From positions 2,935,501 to 2,999,500 of the forward strand of contig NC_064043.1 of assembly GCF_932526225.1 (NCBI RefSeq): a stretch of DNA of 64,000 bases, read 5' to 3'. The notes under the pieces were generated by a model. The model saw only the letters and a program-made list of their open reading frames with translations, did no database searches and had not been told where the DNA came from. Of the stretch, positions 12,101 to 22,006 are shown piece after piece. This stretch comes from Nematostella vectensis (Eukaryota > Cnidaria > Anthozoa > Actiniaria > Edwardsiidae). How positions within the stretch are numbered: position 1 is the stretch's first letter; every line of letters starts with the position of its first letter. Both the position numbers and the translations under genes were made by a program.

Positions 12101-12882
12101 AATTTTTCTGCTGGGCTGCTGGCTATCCATTTATATGTCTTTTCAAACTGAAGGTCGAACTCACAGGTCTCCTACAAAGAAAAACCAGTTTTCAATTCCT
12201 GGTTTTGTAGTTCTGACATTTAGTGGTTTAATTTTGGATGTGGCTCAACTAGGGACGCCCCTATGTAATATTTTCTGTTCTCTGGAGGGAAAACGCATGC
12301 TAAAGGGATTACAAATACAGTAAAATTGTTTGCCTTTGGAACTTGCAAACCTGAATTTGGTTTTATGCATTGTTTGTGTGTGTCTTAGTTTTATTTGTTT
12401 TCTTTATTTGGCATTTTTTTCGGCTAAATGGAGAAAGACCCAGAAAGATGGCTGGTATGGTACAGAGCTGCGGCTTGAAATTTTATCTCATTGAAGACTC
12501 AAGGTAAGATTCTCATTAGTGGCGGAGTTTATTGGCTCACCTTGCCGCCATCTTTGCCGTCTATAATCTTTAGGTCCCTCAACCTCCATGTAGCTCGCTT
12601 TTTGTAGCTTTCCTTGTCGGTTTTCTTCACTTGGTAAAAAGATACGGTCTCAGGCTTGTCGATGGTAACTACAGCAGTAAAAGAAAACAAAATTGTGCAT
12701 AATGGAATAACTCTAGGGGATTGCATGAATGGAAATAATCGATTAGTAAGTTTTTTACCGGCAGCGCATAGGAAACTTGCTTTCTTCTTCTTTCCGACTT
12801 TGGTGACGTTCACTACAGCATAAAGCCTCTCATCGCTCGGTTTAAACACTTCTCTTTGGAGGTTATGCCTTATTGCTGCCAT
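128..12882 (-). CDS. EXOC1: Exocyst complex component 1 (Sec3), N-terminal part, nine exons
   Basis: Sec3 is the exocyst subunit that helps tether secretory vesicles to the plasma membrane. Coding exons, read on the minus strand: 12882-12759, 12668-12541, 12171-12076, 10540-10474, 10117-10052, 8232-8099, 772-647, 561-460 and 260-128. All have GT-AG borders and the phases agree, giving about 325 residues. The protein opens MAAIRHNLQREVF and has the GKKKK motif, the PH-like FDLQFEKTYKWIASS segment and the coiled-coil stretch NIYSIMASEDQV then KLLKQVEFLV, all as in animal EXOC1 as I remember it. The start is the second ATG of the open frame (12882), chosen by family alignment. The last exon ends in phase 1, so the C-terminal two thirds lie left of the window. 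Several introns are swollen by mobile elements. I am very confident of the family; the small exon at 10117-10052 is the least certain. Confidence 0.95.
773..1987. other. EXOC1 intron 6, portion before the foldback element
   Basis: This is the downstream part of the EXOC1 intron between exons 8232-8099 and 772-647. I see no coding exon in it. A short phrase ending in 'gcccctg' is repeated near 1210-1258, and matching stretches around 860-960 and 1150-1220 hint at a small degenerate inverted repeat. The rest is AT-rich sequence. Confidence 0.5.
2570..4427 (+). repeat. Left inner arm of foldback: 989-bp tandem period
   Basis: A module that can be read as a 95-codon frame occurs at 2717-3004 and again at 3706-3993, 989 bp apart, with only a few differences. 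Between them runs a shorter motif set (a CAGGACTGC-type motif, then 'atcagcgaatcccgtat') that recurs several times per period. The frames are probably not genes, because they recur as repeats in both arms without any recognisable domain. Confidence 0.8.
4733..6590 (-). repeat. Right inner arm of foldback: inverted copy of the 989-bp period
   Basis: The same module appears on the minus strand at 5167-5454 and 6156-6443, again 989 bp apart. The outer module (6156-6443) encodes the same 95 residues as its partner at 2717-3004. The inner one (5167-5454) differs from 3706-3993 by one residue (T versus I). The coordinate sums (2717+6443 and 3706+5454) are both 9160, which fixes the axis at 4580. 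Confidence 0.8.
6881..7508. other. Unpaired segment of the foldback right arm
   Basis: About 630 bp present only in the right arm. Its inner part (6881-7045) is another copy of the internal repeat module. From about 7045 to 7508 it is unique in this window, AT-rich and without a convincing open frame. Either the left arm lost it at position 2281 or the right arm gained it. Confidence 0.65.
7803..8098. other. EXOC1 intron 6, portion before the foldback (transcription order)
   Basis: Short AT-rich intron stretch between the splice donor of the 8232-8099 exon and the right end of the foldback element. I see nothing else in it. Confidence 0.5.
8537..9703. mobile_element. CAGGGC-type non-autonomous DNA element
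   Basis: The ends CAGGGCTTCTGGAATTA (left) and its near-complement ending GAAGCCCTG (right) form terminal inverted repeats, flanked by TATAAA on both sides (8531-8536 and 9704-9709). CAGGG termini are typical of hAT elements, though hATs usually make 8-bp duplications. Most of the interior is the three-copy 285-bp array, with subterminal runs of a 'cgtaatttagcgcgtaat'-like motif. It sits in an EXOC1 intron and encodes no transposase. Confidence 0.7.
8726..9580. repeat. Three tandem copies of a 285-bp unit
   Basis: Copies start at 8726, 9011 and 9296 and differ by only a few bases. Each can be read as a 77-codon plus-strand frame, but the three frames are copies of one another and match no family I know, so I treat them as repeat DNA inside the CAGGGC-type element. 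Confidence 0.85.
9710..10051. other. EXOC1 intron 5 remainder
   Basis: Intron sequence between the CAGGGC-type element and the exon ending at 10052. I see no gene or repeat in it. Confidence 0.4.
10541..11096. repeat. EXOC1 intron 3: pair of retroposon-tail-like direct repeats
   Basis: Two related stretches (about 10640-10735 and 10885-10975) share 'tattgttc...cagtattttgt' at one end, 'cagttgtaagatgcaaa' or a variant, and an 'aaataaat' tail. This arrangement looks like the 3' end of a LINE- or SINE-type retroposon, which is inference only. A short 'agtacat' microsatellite lies at about 10582-10605. Confidence 0.35.
11097..12068. mobile_element. 972-bp foldback MITE with CACAGG ends, next to an EXOC1 splice donor
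   Basis: The ends read CACAGGCAGCCCAAGGCT and its complement. The inverted arms extend inward for several hundred bases (about 11097-11440 against 11740-12068). Flanks are ATGTTAC (11090-11096) and ACGTTAC (12069-12075), a 7-bp duplication with one mismatch. It lies in EXOC1 intron 3, and its right-hand flank is the first 7 bases of the intron. It shares its terminal motif with the element at 17277-17899. Confidence 0.85.
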
Positions 12883-13030
12883 TGCATGCAAAAACGAGGC
12901 AATATCCGACTAAAGGGAGCTTTAATTCATGGCAATTTTTCTTGGACGGAAATCGGAGGCGACTTCCCGGCCGCCATCTTGATTGTTATGACGCCCTACA
13001 CGGACCCAAGCCCCTGCTTTTCATAACAAA
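12883..13030 (-). promoter_or_regulatory. EXOC1 promoter region with a YY1-like motif
   Basis: On the minus strand, CAAGATGGCGGCC (complement of 12969-12981) lies about 90 bp upstream of the EXOC1 start codon. This is the classic YY1-type motif found near transcription starts of housekeeping genes. No TATA box is evident. The assignment is by motif and position only. Confidence 0.45.
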
Positions 13031-13230
13031 CAGGGTACCCGCACAGGTACAAGAAAGGTCCAAGATCCCTCTTACCGGACTGAGATCATCATGCCTAAAG
13101 ATATTGGCACATCCTCTCAGTGCCCCAAATAATTTTAGCCGTATAATAGCTCAAGTTCTTCGACGAATTTCAAATCGATCTTGCGAGAATGAGATGTGAG
13201 CTCAAAGCGAGTGTGCAATTTTATGTTTAA

Positions 13231-13436
13231 CAGCACACTAGCCCCACACTAGCACACTCACATTGGCACCAGTCAGGCCAAGACGGGACGCTAGCACAGT
13301 CTTTTACACATGGAGTTCGGTAACCATGGTATGCTGTTTCGTCCTTATTAGGCCTCGTCTGGTTGCCGAACTGCACGGGTAATAGACTGTCCCGTCTTGG
13401 CCCGGCTGGTGCCAATGTGTGTATGCTAGTGTGCTG
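13231..13436. mobile_element. 206-bp TTAA-flanked MITE
   Basis: The element CAGCACACTAG...CTAGTGTGCTG is bounded by TTAA on both sides (13227-13230 and 13437-13440). The inverted arms (about 60 bp) also share the 'ggtgccaatgtg' and 'gtcccgtcttggcc' blocks. TTAA duplication is the hallmark of piggyBac-type integration, so a piggyBac-mobilised MITE is the best guess. Confidence 0.75.
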
Positions 13437-13794
13437 TTAAAGTCCACTTAAAAATAGAGACATTTTGGAGTTTGTTTTTTTGTTTTTCAAGTTGTAGCCC
13501 GATATTAGAGAGCGATTTCAAAGTAAGAATTTGATAACAGACTGCACTTTGATAGTTGAAGTCGCAAAGTGAACTTCAAAACTAAATTTCACGGGTTGTC
13601 TGCCTGGGCTTCCGTACTTTTTCTCTGCGATCGCTCTAATAAAGACTCGCGAATGTGCCGAAAAAATGTTCGCGGAACTGAAGCCTTTAACGCAACCCCG
13701 TGCCTATTCCACGCAGCATATGCCATATGCCAGGTAATCACACTGAGGTTTGGAATTTGCGATGAATACTGAGATTCGGCTTGCGGTACTTTGT

Positions 13795-13912
13795 CCGGGG
13801 CCGGTTCCTAGAAAGAAGGTTAGCGCTAACCTTGGGATAACTTCGTCTATCTTGACATTTGATTGGATAAAAAGGGCTAGCACTAAATTGCTTTCTAGGG
13901 ACCCGGCCCAGG
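13795..13912. mobile_element. Short MITE with GGGCCGG ends
   Basis: GGGGCCGGTTCCTAGAAAG at the left is mirrored by CTTTCTAGGGACCCGGCCC at the right. The arms also carry a related TTAGCGC/GCACTAA block. The whole unit is under 120 bp and could fold into a hairpin. No clear target duplication. Confidence 0.65.
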
Positions 13913-13920
13913 ATGACAAA

Positions 13921-14122
13921 ATGGCGCAAGATCCTAATAGGCGCGTATTATGATTGGCTGGGGGGAGGGCACAAGATCCTAATAGGTGCGTGTCATGATT
14001 GGCTGGGGGGGGGGGGGGGGGCGCAAGATCCTAATAGGCGCGTATCATGATTGGCTGTGGGGGGGGGGGGGGGCGCAAGATCCTAATAGGCGCGTATCAT
14101 GATTGGCTGAGGGGGGGGGGGG
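13921..14122. repeat. Tandem repeat with long G tracts
   Basis: Four imperfect units of about 55-60 bp, each containing 'gcgcaagatcctaatagg', 'atgattggctg' and a G tract of 6 to 16 bases. The G runs could form quadruplexes, and their lengths are likely to be unstable or mis-sequenced. Confidence 0.85.
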
Positions 14123-14354
14123 AATCATAAAGTATCATATTGGAAAAAACATGGGAATGGAAGGTTCCTTAGTAAGAAATGACCCACGTTTTGGCGTGCA
14201 CCTTGCGCACTCCCTGTGTACCCGCCTGCAATGGCCTAAACAATTCTCGCTTCTTTCCTATTCTGAAGGATAAACAATTGCGCGTGGCATGGCCTTATCT
14301 CAAACAGGGATGAGAAGAAAAGCAAGATGCTGTAAATTCTTTATAATCCACAAA

Positions 14355-14360
14355 TTTATT
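14355..14360 (-). terminator. Candidate polyadenylation signal of the 14-kb GPCR
   Basis: AATAAA on the minus strand, about 100 bp past the GPCR stop codon at 14458. Confidence 0.4.
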
Positions 14361-14457
14361 AGACAATGTGAGAAAGGGGGCATGGTTGTTAGTCGCAGTT
14401 AGTCTTACTCCATTCAATTACTGATGGTCCTTCACTAAACTTCGGATACCTTGTCAA

Positions 14458-15441
14458 TCATCTTGCGCCAGTCGATGGCCCACTATCAGTCGTTGCCAAA
14501 ACTATTGACATTCTTGAGTGCGTGTGCGTAACATGAATCTTTCTGTTTTCTCTTCCTTCACTGTAAACAAGCCGACGGAGAAGACGAACAAACACGTGCC
14601 TATATCGACGGTTCAGGCAACCATAGAGCAACGGGTTCTGTGCGTGTTTGGAGACAACGAGGATAATCGATAATAGATCGGCAAGCGGTCGGACATGGAC
14701 GCTGGCCAGTTCTAGGGTGTTGACTGTGCTCGCGGGCGTGTAACACATGACAAAGGTAATGACGACCACGAGGATGATCCATGCGCTGCGAATGTCCTCC
14801 ACGTGCGTCGAAAAGGTGATCGAGTTTCTGAAGTTGACCCGGTGAACTTTGACCGCATGGTATATCCCAAAGTAACAGAAAGCGATAAGTCCTAGTGGGG
14901 CTCCCACGAACATGACAAGGAATGTTACAGTGTAGGAGATTGATTCTCTGAAGTGAAAATGGCAGACGCATTTGGAGACCTGCTACTGGTAAGAAGACCA
15001 GCCCAAGACGGGTGCGATGGCAAAGATCGTCGGGGTCACCCATGGAATCGCTAAGAAAACTGCCCGCATCTTGCTTTTGAAAACTCTGTCGTACTTTGCT
15101 GGTTTGCATATCTTAAAGTACCTATTAAGGCTGAGGACCCAGAGAGCTTGCAAAGTTGAGGTACCGAAGAACACGACCAAAACGCCGCTGACCTCACACC
15201 CTACATGACCGAACACCCACTCCCCTCGGCATACCATCGTCACAAGCATGAACACTAGGCTTGCCGAGCCCCCAATGTCTATAAAGGCCAGGTTCCTGAT
15301 GAAGACGGTGCCTGGTAACGTGCGAATCTGACGTTGATATGTTGCTATTGCGACCAAAATGTTTCCCATAATTCCTAGCAGCATAAGGACTGCAAGGAAG
15401 CATGCGCAAGTGATAGAGACAGCCGCTGACCAGTACTCCAT
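14458..15441 (-). pseudogene. Class A (rhodopsin-like) GPCR interrupted by an in-frame TAG
   Basis: One reading frame of 328 codons spans a seven-helix receptor but has TAG at codon 153 (14983-14985), at the start of extracellular loop 2. Visible landmarks: GN in helix 1 (residues 26-27), NLAFID in helix 2, Cys82, an NRY motif at 106-108 in place of DRY, Trp134, and NPLLY in helix 7. The lysine near helix 7 is four residues before NP rather than six, so it is not an opsin. The NRY plus KICKP-type second loop resembles melatonin-like or Tre1/Moody-like receptors (inference). The start MEYWS follows a good acceptor (TTTGTTTCAG), so a non-coding 5' exon is likely. Codons after the TAG stay fully open, suggesting a recent null allele, a sequencing error or readthrough rather than an old pseudogene. 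Confidence 0.8.
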
Positions 15442-16830
15442 GCTTGCCCAACCCAAGCGCCTGAAACAAAAAATGAAAAAGAACACATCAATGCTATATT
15501 AACCTTTCTTTTTTAGTTAATTTTCTTCTTCTTGGTGTCATGTGAGTTTCTTGCTTCAAGTATCTTGCTTCCGCTCCTTAAAATTGTGGAGTCAAAAATC
15601 CATTATTACCATTATTGGATAATTTTATGGCCACTTAATCTATCGACTTATATAGGCGTTTCCTTTTTTCGCTCGCAAAATTTTAAATATGATAACGTCT
15701 AAGCTATATACAAGCTAATAAAATTCCACAACATTTTCAATTCAACTACATTTTCAGTACCTCTACTATTTTTTTTATCGCCTCTCGTATTACACACATG
15801 AGTCGACAATGGGCGAGTCACTGATTTCCAGCAAGTAAGATGTTTGACACATATATTTTGTACACTGACCTTGAATGTGGTAATTTTCAACCAGTCGAGT
15901 TTAAATCCTGTCCTTTCCACGCTGTAACCCAACAATGTGATGCTTTATAATTCTCCGGTACGATTCACTATAAGTACCTTATATTTAGTATTACAATTTG
16001 CATAAGCCCTCTAGAACTATTATTTGCATAAGTACTTTGAGTACCTGTAGAGGTCATAGAATCCAATTTATATTTGCGTAAGCAGGGAGGAAGATATCAA
16101 GGACACACATATCGGCCATATCCGTTATTTTGCGCTTCGGAGAGTTGCTTTGGAGAGTTTTTGATGAAGAAAATGTATTAGAGTAGGGGAAAGTTGCGTA
16201 CACAAGTTTGGGGGCGTGTAAACTTACAGAGCTCAAACATTTCCTCAGCACTTCGCTAAGATAGGAAGTCAGGCTTCCTCTGGATGAGCAGCCATTATTC
16301 ATATGCCGACCATGTACTAACTTTCGTGCGTGGCGGCCATTTACTTTTTCGTCGCCGACAATGAATAAAGATCCAATATTCCATGCCTGTTATAGCGCTT
16401 TTGTTCAGAGATCAATACCATGACTGATAATGACGTATTCAGATGGCTCAAAGCACTTATGAGCCCTACCAAGAGATCATGGTCTCTTTGCCCTACGTAT
16501 TACATAAAACCAGGAACAAAACACTTTTTTCAACTTCACCAGCAACCGCAGTGATTATCTGATTTCAAGGGTAGTAAAGATGACAATAATAGCAAGGAAT
16601 TCTCGAGTAAATGATCGATCCTGGAAATTTCACGGCGAGAAGGCAGTTTTGAGAATCGAGGACGAGAACTTGCTTTTGTAATAAATCCGAGATCTGAAAC
16701 CGTAAAAAAAAACAATATAACAAATCTTCAACATCCGAGAATTCAAGATGCCTTAAATTTGGCAAGGAAATCAACATTTCTAGGGAGCATTCGACGCCCC
16801 TTGATATTTCTTTTACCACCATCCCCTCCC
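15442..16830. other. Intergenic region between GPCR and YIPF6
   Basis: The two genes point away from each other here. I see no convincing coding exon; the short open frames lack conserved domains. Nearest the GPCR it should hold that gene's 5' exon and promoter. Confidence 0.4.
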
Positions 16831-16912
16831 CCTCCGATAAACTTATCTAGAGAAGCCCGCGAATACATTCAGCGGCTTCACAAAAAGGGGTCAAAGAACC
16901 AAGATGGCGGCC
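16831..16912 (+). promoter_or_regulatory. YIPF6 promoter, YY1-like motif overlapping the start codon
   Basis: AAGATGGCGGCC surrounds the ATG at 16904. This YY1-type motif at the start codon is common in TATA-less housekeeping promoters with very short 5' leaders. No TATA box is visible. Confidence 0.45.
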
Positions 16913-19900
16913 AGTGATGGCGGTTTTGTTCCTACGAACGTCAGCATAGACGTAGAAGGAGACATCACTGTACCGGGAGCACCAGAAGAAGACGAAGAAC
17001 CGAGCACACTAGATGAACCTGTTACCGAAACACTTGTGAGTATTTTTACTGACATTTCTTATAGCGACCATGAAACTACCATTCACTTAGTTGATTTCTC
17101 GTGTTTTTGATTTTTTTTTTCATTTTCAGAGACGCGATTTGAAAGCAGTTGGCCAGAAATTTTTCCATGTTTTGATTCCAAGAAGAAGTAAAGCACTGCT
17201 AAGGGACTGTGAGTATTTAGCTTTGGCCACAACTACCGCTTTTCAATTTCAAACACACAAAACTCACTTGTAGTCTCACAGGTAGCCCAGGCAATGGTTG
17301 CTTGTTCGTAGCTCGGAATTCGGCTGTTCTGAGAGGGGACAAGTAAAGCGTTTTTTGTGTGAAATGTTGTCAATAAAATTGCCTTAGAACTTAAAACATG
17401 CCTTGTGGTTGTCAAGTTTACGTGAAATACACGATTTGTGGGGTTTTCTCAACGAAATTTATGACTTCCCTCCCCAAACTAAGGGAAGAAACAAGGTTGG
17501 AGGCGCCATTTTCGGTAGCACTCAAATGCCGTCGAAATTCGAGAGGAAAAAAACAACAAACAAAATATTTTTATCTCGCAGACCTATGCCAGGGTACACA
17601 TACATTCGATATGTGGCAAAACATCCGAGCTAAACTATTTTCCCTGGCCGCTATCCGTATTTTAAAACGAGAAAGTAGCCACAAGCATCCTTGACCGACG
17701 CCGTTGGACGATCAGTTACGCTTGACCGCGCTGGGAAGGAGCACTGGTAGCCCAGGCCAGCCCATAAAATTAAGGCATGTTCTAAGTTTTAAGGCAATTT
17801 TATTGACAACATTTCACACAAAAAACGCTTCGCTCGTCCCCTCTCAGAACAGCCGAATTCCGAGCTACGAACAAGCAACCATTGCCTGGGCTACCTGTGG
17901 TAGTCTTTCTTAGTAATGCACTCTTACTGATTTTGAACTGATAATTTAACCATTTATACATGCCGTTTAAATAGATAAAGTATGACTTTAACATTATCTA
18001 TCATCATCATATATATCTTTTTTTTCTTGCATGTTATAAGTGCTAATGTGGTATAAATATTTCCTTGCAGGGGATTTATGGGGTCCGCTCATCCTATGTG
18101 TGTATCTGGCCATGTGAGTCATTTGTGTAACAAATGGACCCATTACTCACAATAGGCAAAATAGCAAAGCCTGGTTATTTTTTATAAACGTCAACACAGT
18201 AAATATACTTTAGAGGCATAACAACATTATTGAGAAATAGAAAACAGCAAAAAACTAATTAAAAGGAAACCATGAAAGACAATGCCTTACCAACACCAAT
18301 ATAAAAAATATAAAATTTGTGATGATAAATCCACTTATCTAGTATAGTTTGCATATTTGCGCATATTGTTAGTTTATAATTTTAAAAAAGCAAAGAAAAG
18401 AAGAAAGATATTGTTGGTAGCGCTAGCATTATTTTGTATGAAGATTGTGATTTCAAATGTGTTCCATAGGATGCTACAAGGGCATAAAGTTGCAGATAGT
18501 AACAATGATGGAGGGCCACAGTTTGCTGAAGTATTTGTTGTTGTTTGGGTCGGAGCATTTGTCATAACTATCAACTCCAAGCTTCTTGGTGGACAAATGT
18601 AAGTCATGTCTTTACCTTTATCCCACACAGAGGTGGTTGTGGTGGGGGGGAGTGGAGGGAAATTCTGTTACCATGGCCCTGTTTAAAACAAATTATCTAA
18701 AATAAAATACAATGTTTTGGGCAAAAAAAAACACATTTTCATTCCCTGTTTAGACAATTGAAAAGGATTTCAGAAAGCCCCAGAAGTCTAAAGGTTTTAA
18801 GGCATTCTACCTGAAAATCCATCTGAAAGCAAAGTAAATGCAAATAAAATTTGAACCCTGTTCAGTCACTCACTCATAAACAACCATTTTTAGTAAGCAT
18901 CACTTTTTCATGTTTTTTTGTTGCACACTTTTGATAGCTTTATCTGTAGTATGATAGAATGATATTAATTTGCATCTCTTTTTTCCTTGCAGCTCATTTT
19001 TCCAAAGTGTTTGTGTGCTTGGATATTGTATCCTGCCTCTTGACATATCATTAACTGTTTGTCGGCTCATTCTCCTTGCCAAGCAAAATTTGGCTCTCTT
19101 TATTGCCAGATTTGTTGTTGTTCTTGGAGGGTTTGCATGGGCAACTGTAGGTGAGTCTGTGAAAATAAAATAAAAAATTCTATTTAGTGACAACTTTGTA
19201 TCATACAGTACCTAGGTTGGCAACTCCAAGAGGTAGTCGGCATAACTTTTCTGTTTTTATCATAGAGCCACTAAACATACCATTTCTACATTGTTTCGAT
19301 TTCTCTATTTGACCACACCTATACTGACCACATAGTTATTCTACAGCTTGTCTGTTGTTGTTTTTAAGTCATACCATTACTACTGGATTAGCTTTTGTTT
19401 GTAAAAGAATAGAGTTTAGAACAAGGAAAAGTGTTATAAAAATTAGTGAATTTAAACAGAATTTCAGCTTCTGTTGTTTTCCTTGAACAGGGCCATAGCA
19501 AGAGCACTGTTGGAATGTGCCAACCCCTGCCCCCCCCCCCCCCCCCAATATTTTAAACAATTATATGGAAATAACCATTTTAATTTGGGCATGGCTGTGC
19601 CCCCTAATATTTTAAACAATTATATGGAAATAACCATTTTAATTTGGGCATGGCTGTGCCCCCCAATATTTTGTTGATGTTTCTATATCCTCATCTCCCC
19701 TCCATGGTCTGCTATAGCTCTGTTGGAGAAAGTCAACCTAATTGTAAGCACTTGCAGTGTACTCTATACAGTATACCTATTTAACTTTGTCATCAGCCTT
19801 CTAAATAATGTATTTGCTTGAATTTCAGCATCCATTGTTTTCCTTGGAGACAGTCAGCCTTCTCATCGCAAAGCACTTGCAGTGTACCCTATCTTCCTAT

Positions 19901-19944
19901 TTAACTTTGTCATAAGCTGGATGATAATATCAAACTCTGGTTAG
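16904..19944 (+). CDS. YIPF6: Yip1-domain family member 6
   Basis: YIPF6 is a multi-pass Golgi membrane protein of the Yip1 family that works with Rab GTPases and COPII-related traffic. Six exons: 16904-17035, 17130-17208, 18071-18113, 18470-18598, 18993-19150 and 19829-19944, with GT-AG borders and consistent phases, giving 218 residues (the human protein, as I recall, is about 236). Diagnostic segments: RRDLKAVGQKFFHVLIPR, LRDWDLWGPLILCV, DGGPQFAEVFVVVW, LNSKLLGG (here INSKLLGG), SFFQSVCVLGYCILPL and the ending ALAVYPIFLFNFVISWMI. The N-terminal 60 residues are acidic and cytosolic; about five hydrophobic helices follow. Intron 2 carries a MITE, and intron 5 carries a decayed copy of the last exon. 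Confidence 0.97.
17277..17899. mobile_element. 623-bp foldback MITE with CACAGG ends in YIPF6 intron 2
   Basis: Terminal repeats CACAGGTAGCCCAGGCAATGG and its complement continue as about 125-bp inverted arms (17277-17403 and 17768-17899). A perfect 7-bp duplication, GTAGTCT, flanks it (17270-17276 and 17900-17906). The ends match the EXOC1 intron element (11097-12068), so the two belong to one family with 7-bp duplications. Confidence 0.88.
19463..19800 (+). pseudogene. Decayed duplicate of the last YIPF6 exon
   Basis: 19463-19487 repeats the acceptor and first bases of the real last exon ('ttcag...gttttccttg', compare 19824 on). After an insertion, 19723-19800 repeats its continuation (agtca...aagcacttgcagtgtac...ctatttaactttgtcat). 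The copy has substitutions and small indels that break the frame, so it is a relic. Confidence 0.8.
19488..19722. mobile_element. CAGGGCC-type MITE inside the decayed YIPF6 exon copy
   Basis: CAGGGCCATAGCAAGAG at the left is mirrored by CTGCTATAGCTCTG at the right, as in non-autonomous hAT elements. Inside are a long C tract and two copies of a 65-bp unit ('ccaatattttaaacaatt...'). It splits the relic exon between 'ccttgaa' and 'ttggaga'. The expected 8-bp duplication is not clear. Confidence 0.6.
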
Positions 19945-20078
19945 CAGATCACTTATGGAGCAATATTTAAAGAGTAGTGTTATCAATTGGTTGGGGAAGA
20001 GAGGGATGAGAATGGTTGGGTAACATGTTTTTAGAATTACTGTAAGATATTTGTTCATCAGACTAAAATCACAAGAGC

Positions 20079-20084
20079 AATAAA
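20079..20084 (+). terminator. Candidate polyadenylation signal of YIPF6
   Basis: AATAAA about 135 bp after the YIPF6 stop codon. Confidence 0.4.
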
Positions 20085-22006
20085 AACTGGATAGATGTAT
20101 CACACATTTAGGGTTTCGATACTTGAAGTTTAAGGTGACACAACAATAACAGGTACTTTAGGTGAGAGCAGTGGCAATGATATAAGGGATTGTCGGGTGT
20201 GGCTGCTCACCCCTTTTCTATGAAATTGTAAAGAAGAACATTGATATGAGCACATAACATCTGAAAGGATTAGGAATGTCAATCGATCCACTCCAAGTGA
20301 AAATCTCATGAAGAAAAAAATACAAAACTACCTACAAGCCAAAATGGAATACAGTTGGCTAAGCTTGTAAATGTTGAAAAATAAATAATGAAACGATAAA
20401 AATCAGATGTCAAATGGTGAAAACCATTATCATATAGATGGGACATGTGTTACTTATTTCACAATAGCCTGTATACAGGTTTCCTCGCTATGCAAGAAAT
20501 ATTGAAGGACTGTACGGTTAATTAATGCTCCCTTCTAAAGATATTCACTTTGGTAGCCATAGTAAAGGGTAATAATGAAGCTGTATTTATACAAGACTTT
20601 GCAATACTTCTAAAAGAAAGAATGAATGTGGCATTTTTATAAACTATAGTTTTTTAAAGGTCATCTCAGCCAATGAGCCCAAGGTTTTTTAAGCAGGGGG
20701 ATGCTATTACGAAATGTAGACTGCATTTTGGAATAAAATGCTTTGCTTAGCAACTTTAGATGGCATTTAGATGGCATAAGTTTCCATTTACCAAATTCAT
20801 AGGTCTTGATTTAGCCAGTGGGTTAGGATAGAAGTATCCCCGCTCTAAATGTCTTGGAGCCTATGCTCAGGCTGATGTAAAATAAAGGCGAAACTTATTT
20901 ATAAATAGGTACAGTATCAGTTGTGAAGCAAAACACAAAAATAAAGGTATATTGAAAACCTTCCATAGTGTAGTTGCTAGGGGTGATAAAGCATGCCGCT
21001 CTATCACTTACCCAGTGCCGTACCACAGTCATAAACAAAGACAGCACAAGCAAAAAATATAGCACAATTTGTCTTAAAAGCAACGCAAATAAGAAGAGGC
21101 GCATTAAAATAAGCATTGTAACAAGAAATCACTAGTAAATCAATATGTGTAAAAAAAATACCTATAGAAAGGGATCATTACATAAAATATATACCAAACA
21201 TGATGACAAATAAAAATGTGACAAATAAAAGTGACTGAATATCAGTCCCAAAGTCTATATGAAAATATTACTTGAGACACGATGTTTTGCAGACCGAATT
21301 TCCATGGCTTTCAAAATTATTGGGGGCACATGCCCCCATCCTCGTGTCAACTCACAAGATTTTGGACTACATCCCAAGCCTAATTTTTGTGATAATGTTC
21401 ATACATTCTCTTTATTCACCCACATTGGCTCTCTTGGTTTATTTCACAGCTTTGCACTGTGGTCATTCCTCTCTCCCCCATTGAGGTGAGTCTGTGGTTT
21501 ACTTTTGAAATGCCATGATCTGGGATCCTGCGTACCCAGGGTTTTTCTTGTGTGGTGCAGAATCCGAAAAAGTGGACCTAATTTTTCTGGGGACAGGGGG
21601 GGAGTTCTCTAATAAAAATCTGACCACCCTCGAAAGAACAAAGAGGGATTTTTTTATGACTTGCAGTATCTCCACGGGACGCTTATTGTCAGATTTGGCT
21701 ACAAACCAGAGTGATCTAGCTTGTGCTTTAAGGTTTTGCCTACAAATAGCATGTCTTTTAAGAACCAAAAGTGGACCTTCGGCCGTTGTGCACCCCCAGC
21801 TCCCCCCCCCCCCCTTGGGTTCGGGCCTGTCCTGGCATTAGAAATCATTTAGGAATCTCTTGTGATTTTGGATGCTGAGCGAGTTTATGGGTTTCCTGTG
21901 GTTACGCTCGGTAGGAGAGACCTAGACCACACATGTGGTGGCGTTCACACTAAGCTGAAAAATTTTCAAAATTATTCACTCTCCCGAAGCTCAAAACCCG
22001 CGAAAT
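20085..22006. other. Intergenic region between YIPF6 and TIMM8
   Basis: No coding exon recognised. The stretch 21300-21850 is GC-richer and has short C- and G-tracts that look like decayed repeat DNA. The last 100 bp or so before 22007 should hold the TIMM8 promoter. Confidence 0.4.

Noticed and set aside
14458..15441. Opsin identity for the 14-kb GPCR
   Set aside because: The helix 7 lysine is four residues before NP, whereas the retinal-binding lysine of opsins lies six before; the usual surrounding motif is missing too.
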